From Brevibacterium sp. XM4083 (lineage in GTDB: Bacteria > Actinomycetota > Actinomycetes > Actinomycetales > Brevibacteriaceae), in the NCBI RefSeq assembly GCF_006489205.2, contig NZ_VFYR02000004.1, forward strand, positions 186,001-250,000: a stretch of 64,000 nt of DNA. Reading direction: 5' to 3'. A program made the translations under genes and the position numbers. Position 1 is the first letter of the stretch. Every line of letters begins with the position of its first letter. Shown one piece after another: positions 63,642-64,000 of this stretch. The notes under the pieces are model-generated. The model worked only from the letters and a program-made list of their open reading frames with translations, was not told where the DNA came from and ran no database searches.

Positions 63642-64000
63642 CTATGGGCGCTCGGCGATGAGCACGAGGAAGCCGCTGTCGGGCTCGAAGGGGTGGATCT
63701 CCCACGTCGAGAGCTTGAGGCTGACGATCATGCCCGTCGACTCGATGTCGGCGACGAAGTCGGCGAAGTCGTAGCCGCGTCCGGCCCCGAACCCGGCGAC
63801 GAAGCGCCCGCCGTGCTTGAGCGTCGACTTGATGTTGGCGAGAGTCTGGCGCCGCGATGCCGGGTCGAGGAAGGCGAGCACGTTGCCGGCGCACACAGTG
63901 ACGTCGATGTCCGTGATCCCGGCGGCCGCGAAGTCGAAGTCGGCGAGGTCGCCGGTGTGCCACTCGCCGCTCGGGAAGTCCTCCTCGGCGACAGCGATGA
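63642..64000 (-). CDS. Class I SAM-dependent methyltransferase (5' part outside window)
   Basis: The frame enters from the right edge and ends at 63642; about 119 residues of the C-terminal part are visible. Seen: HTGDLADFDF, a strand DIDVTVCAGNVLAFLDP (the post-motif-II region with the AGNVL sequence common in these proteins), LKHGGRFVAGFGAGRGY and the final STWEIHPFEPDSGFLVLIAERP. The SAM-binding glycine motif would be outside the window. Substrate unknown. Confidence 0.85.
   Translation of the reverse strand, partial: IAVAEEDFPSGEWHTGDLADFDFAAAGITDIDVTVCAGNVLAFLDPASRRQTLANIKSTLKHGGRFVAGFGAGRGYDFADFVADIESTGMIVSLKLSTWEIHPFEPDSGFLVLIAERP

Overview
The window is a gene-dense, high-GC stretch of an actinobacterial chromosome. 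Menaquinone-only quinone synthesis, system II cytochrome c maturation, a rex-hem cluster, a tiny bS22-like ribosomal protein, a 13E12/DUF222 HNH nuclease gene and the methylcitrate cycle together suggest a Gram-positive aerobe, plausibly Brevibacterium or a close relative. That is an inference from gene content; no rRNA or tRNA gene was seen.

Layout. 1-7.7 kb and 12.5-16.8 kb form a menaquinone locus: a polyprenyl diphosphate synthase (cut by the window edge), a MenJ-like reductase, menG, menF and menD, then menC, menB, menE and menA. It is interrupted by a 13E12-type HNH nuclease gene, a serine esterase and a less GC-rich block (about 10.2-12.4 kb) with two orphan genes. After two small membrane proteins and a 0.7 kb repeat-rich non-coding stretch, 18.7-31.7 kb on the minus strand carries bS22, a glutaredoxin-like gene, then a tightly packed chain rex - hemA/hemC fusion - cobA/hemD - hemB - marR - hemL - phosphatase - tlpA - ccdA - resB, followed by ccsB. 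This chain joins redox sensing, heme synthesis and cytochrome c assembly.

31.8-44.9 kb holds an AcuC-type deacetylase, a TrkH/TrkA potassium system, a small acyl-CoA catabolic cluster (SDR, crotonase, acyl-CoA synthetase) divergent from its likely TetR repressor with a clear palindromic operator, an acetate-type symporter with its DUF485 partner divergent from a LuxR regulator, proC, a TIM-barrel isomerase and an acetyltransferase. 45.0-54.7 kb holds glpD-glpF-glpK, a Ppx/GppA phosphatase and the methylcitrate operon prpD-prpB-prpC with a coupled crotonase. 55-59.8 kb holds a DUF4916/NUDIX-like protein, a universal stress protein and a TPP riboswitch upstream of the thiamine-type ECF transporter ykoE-ykoD-ykoC. 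The right end carries small conserved genes, a MarR regulator divergent from an MFS exporter that is frameshifted in a 7-C tract, a 54-residue membrane protein and a truncated methyltransferase.

The themes fit respiratory metabolism: lipid quinone, heme and cytochrome c supply, with carbon entering through acetate, propionate, fatty acids and glycerol. The most notable observations are the single-ORF HemA-HemC fusion, the degenerate methyltransferase half of the CobA-HemD fusion, the ten-gene coupled chain with an embedded MarR gene, a methylmalonyl-CoA-decarboxylase-like crotonase in the prp operon, the MFS frameshift, and a set of long palindromes. I did not find a convincing wholly new defence or mobile system.
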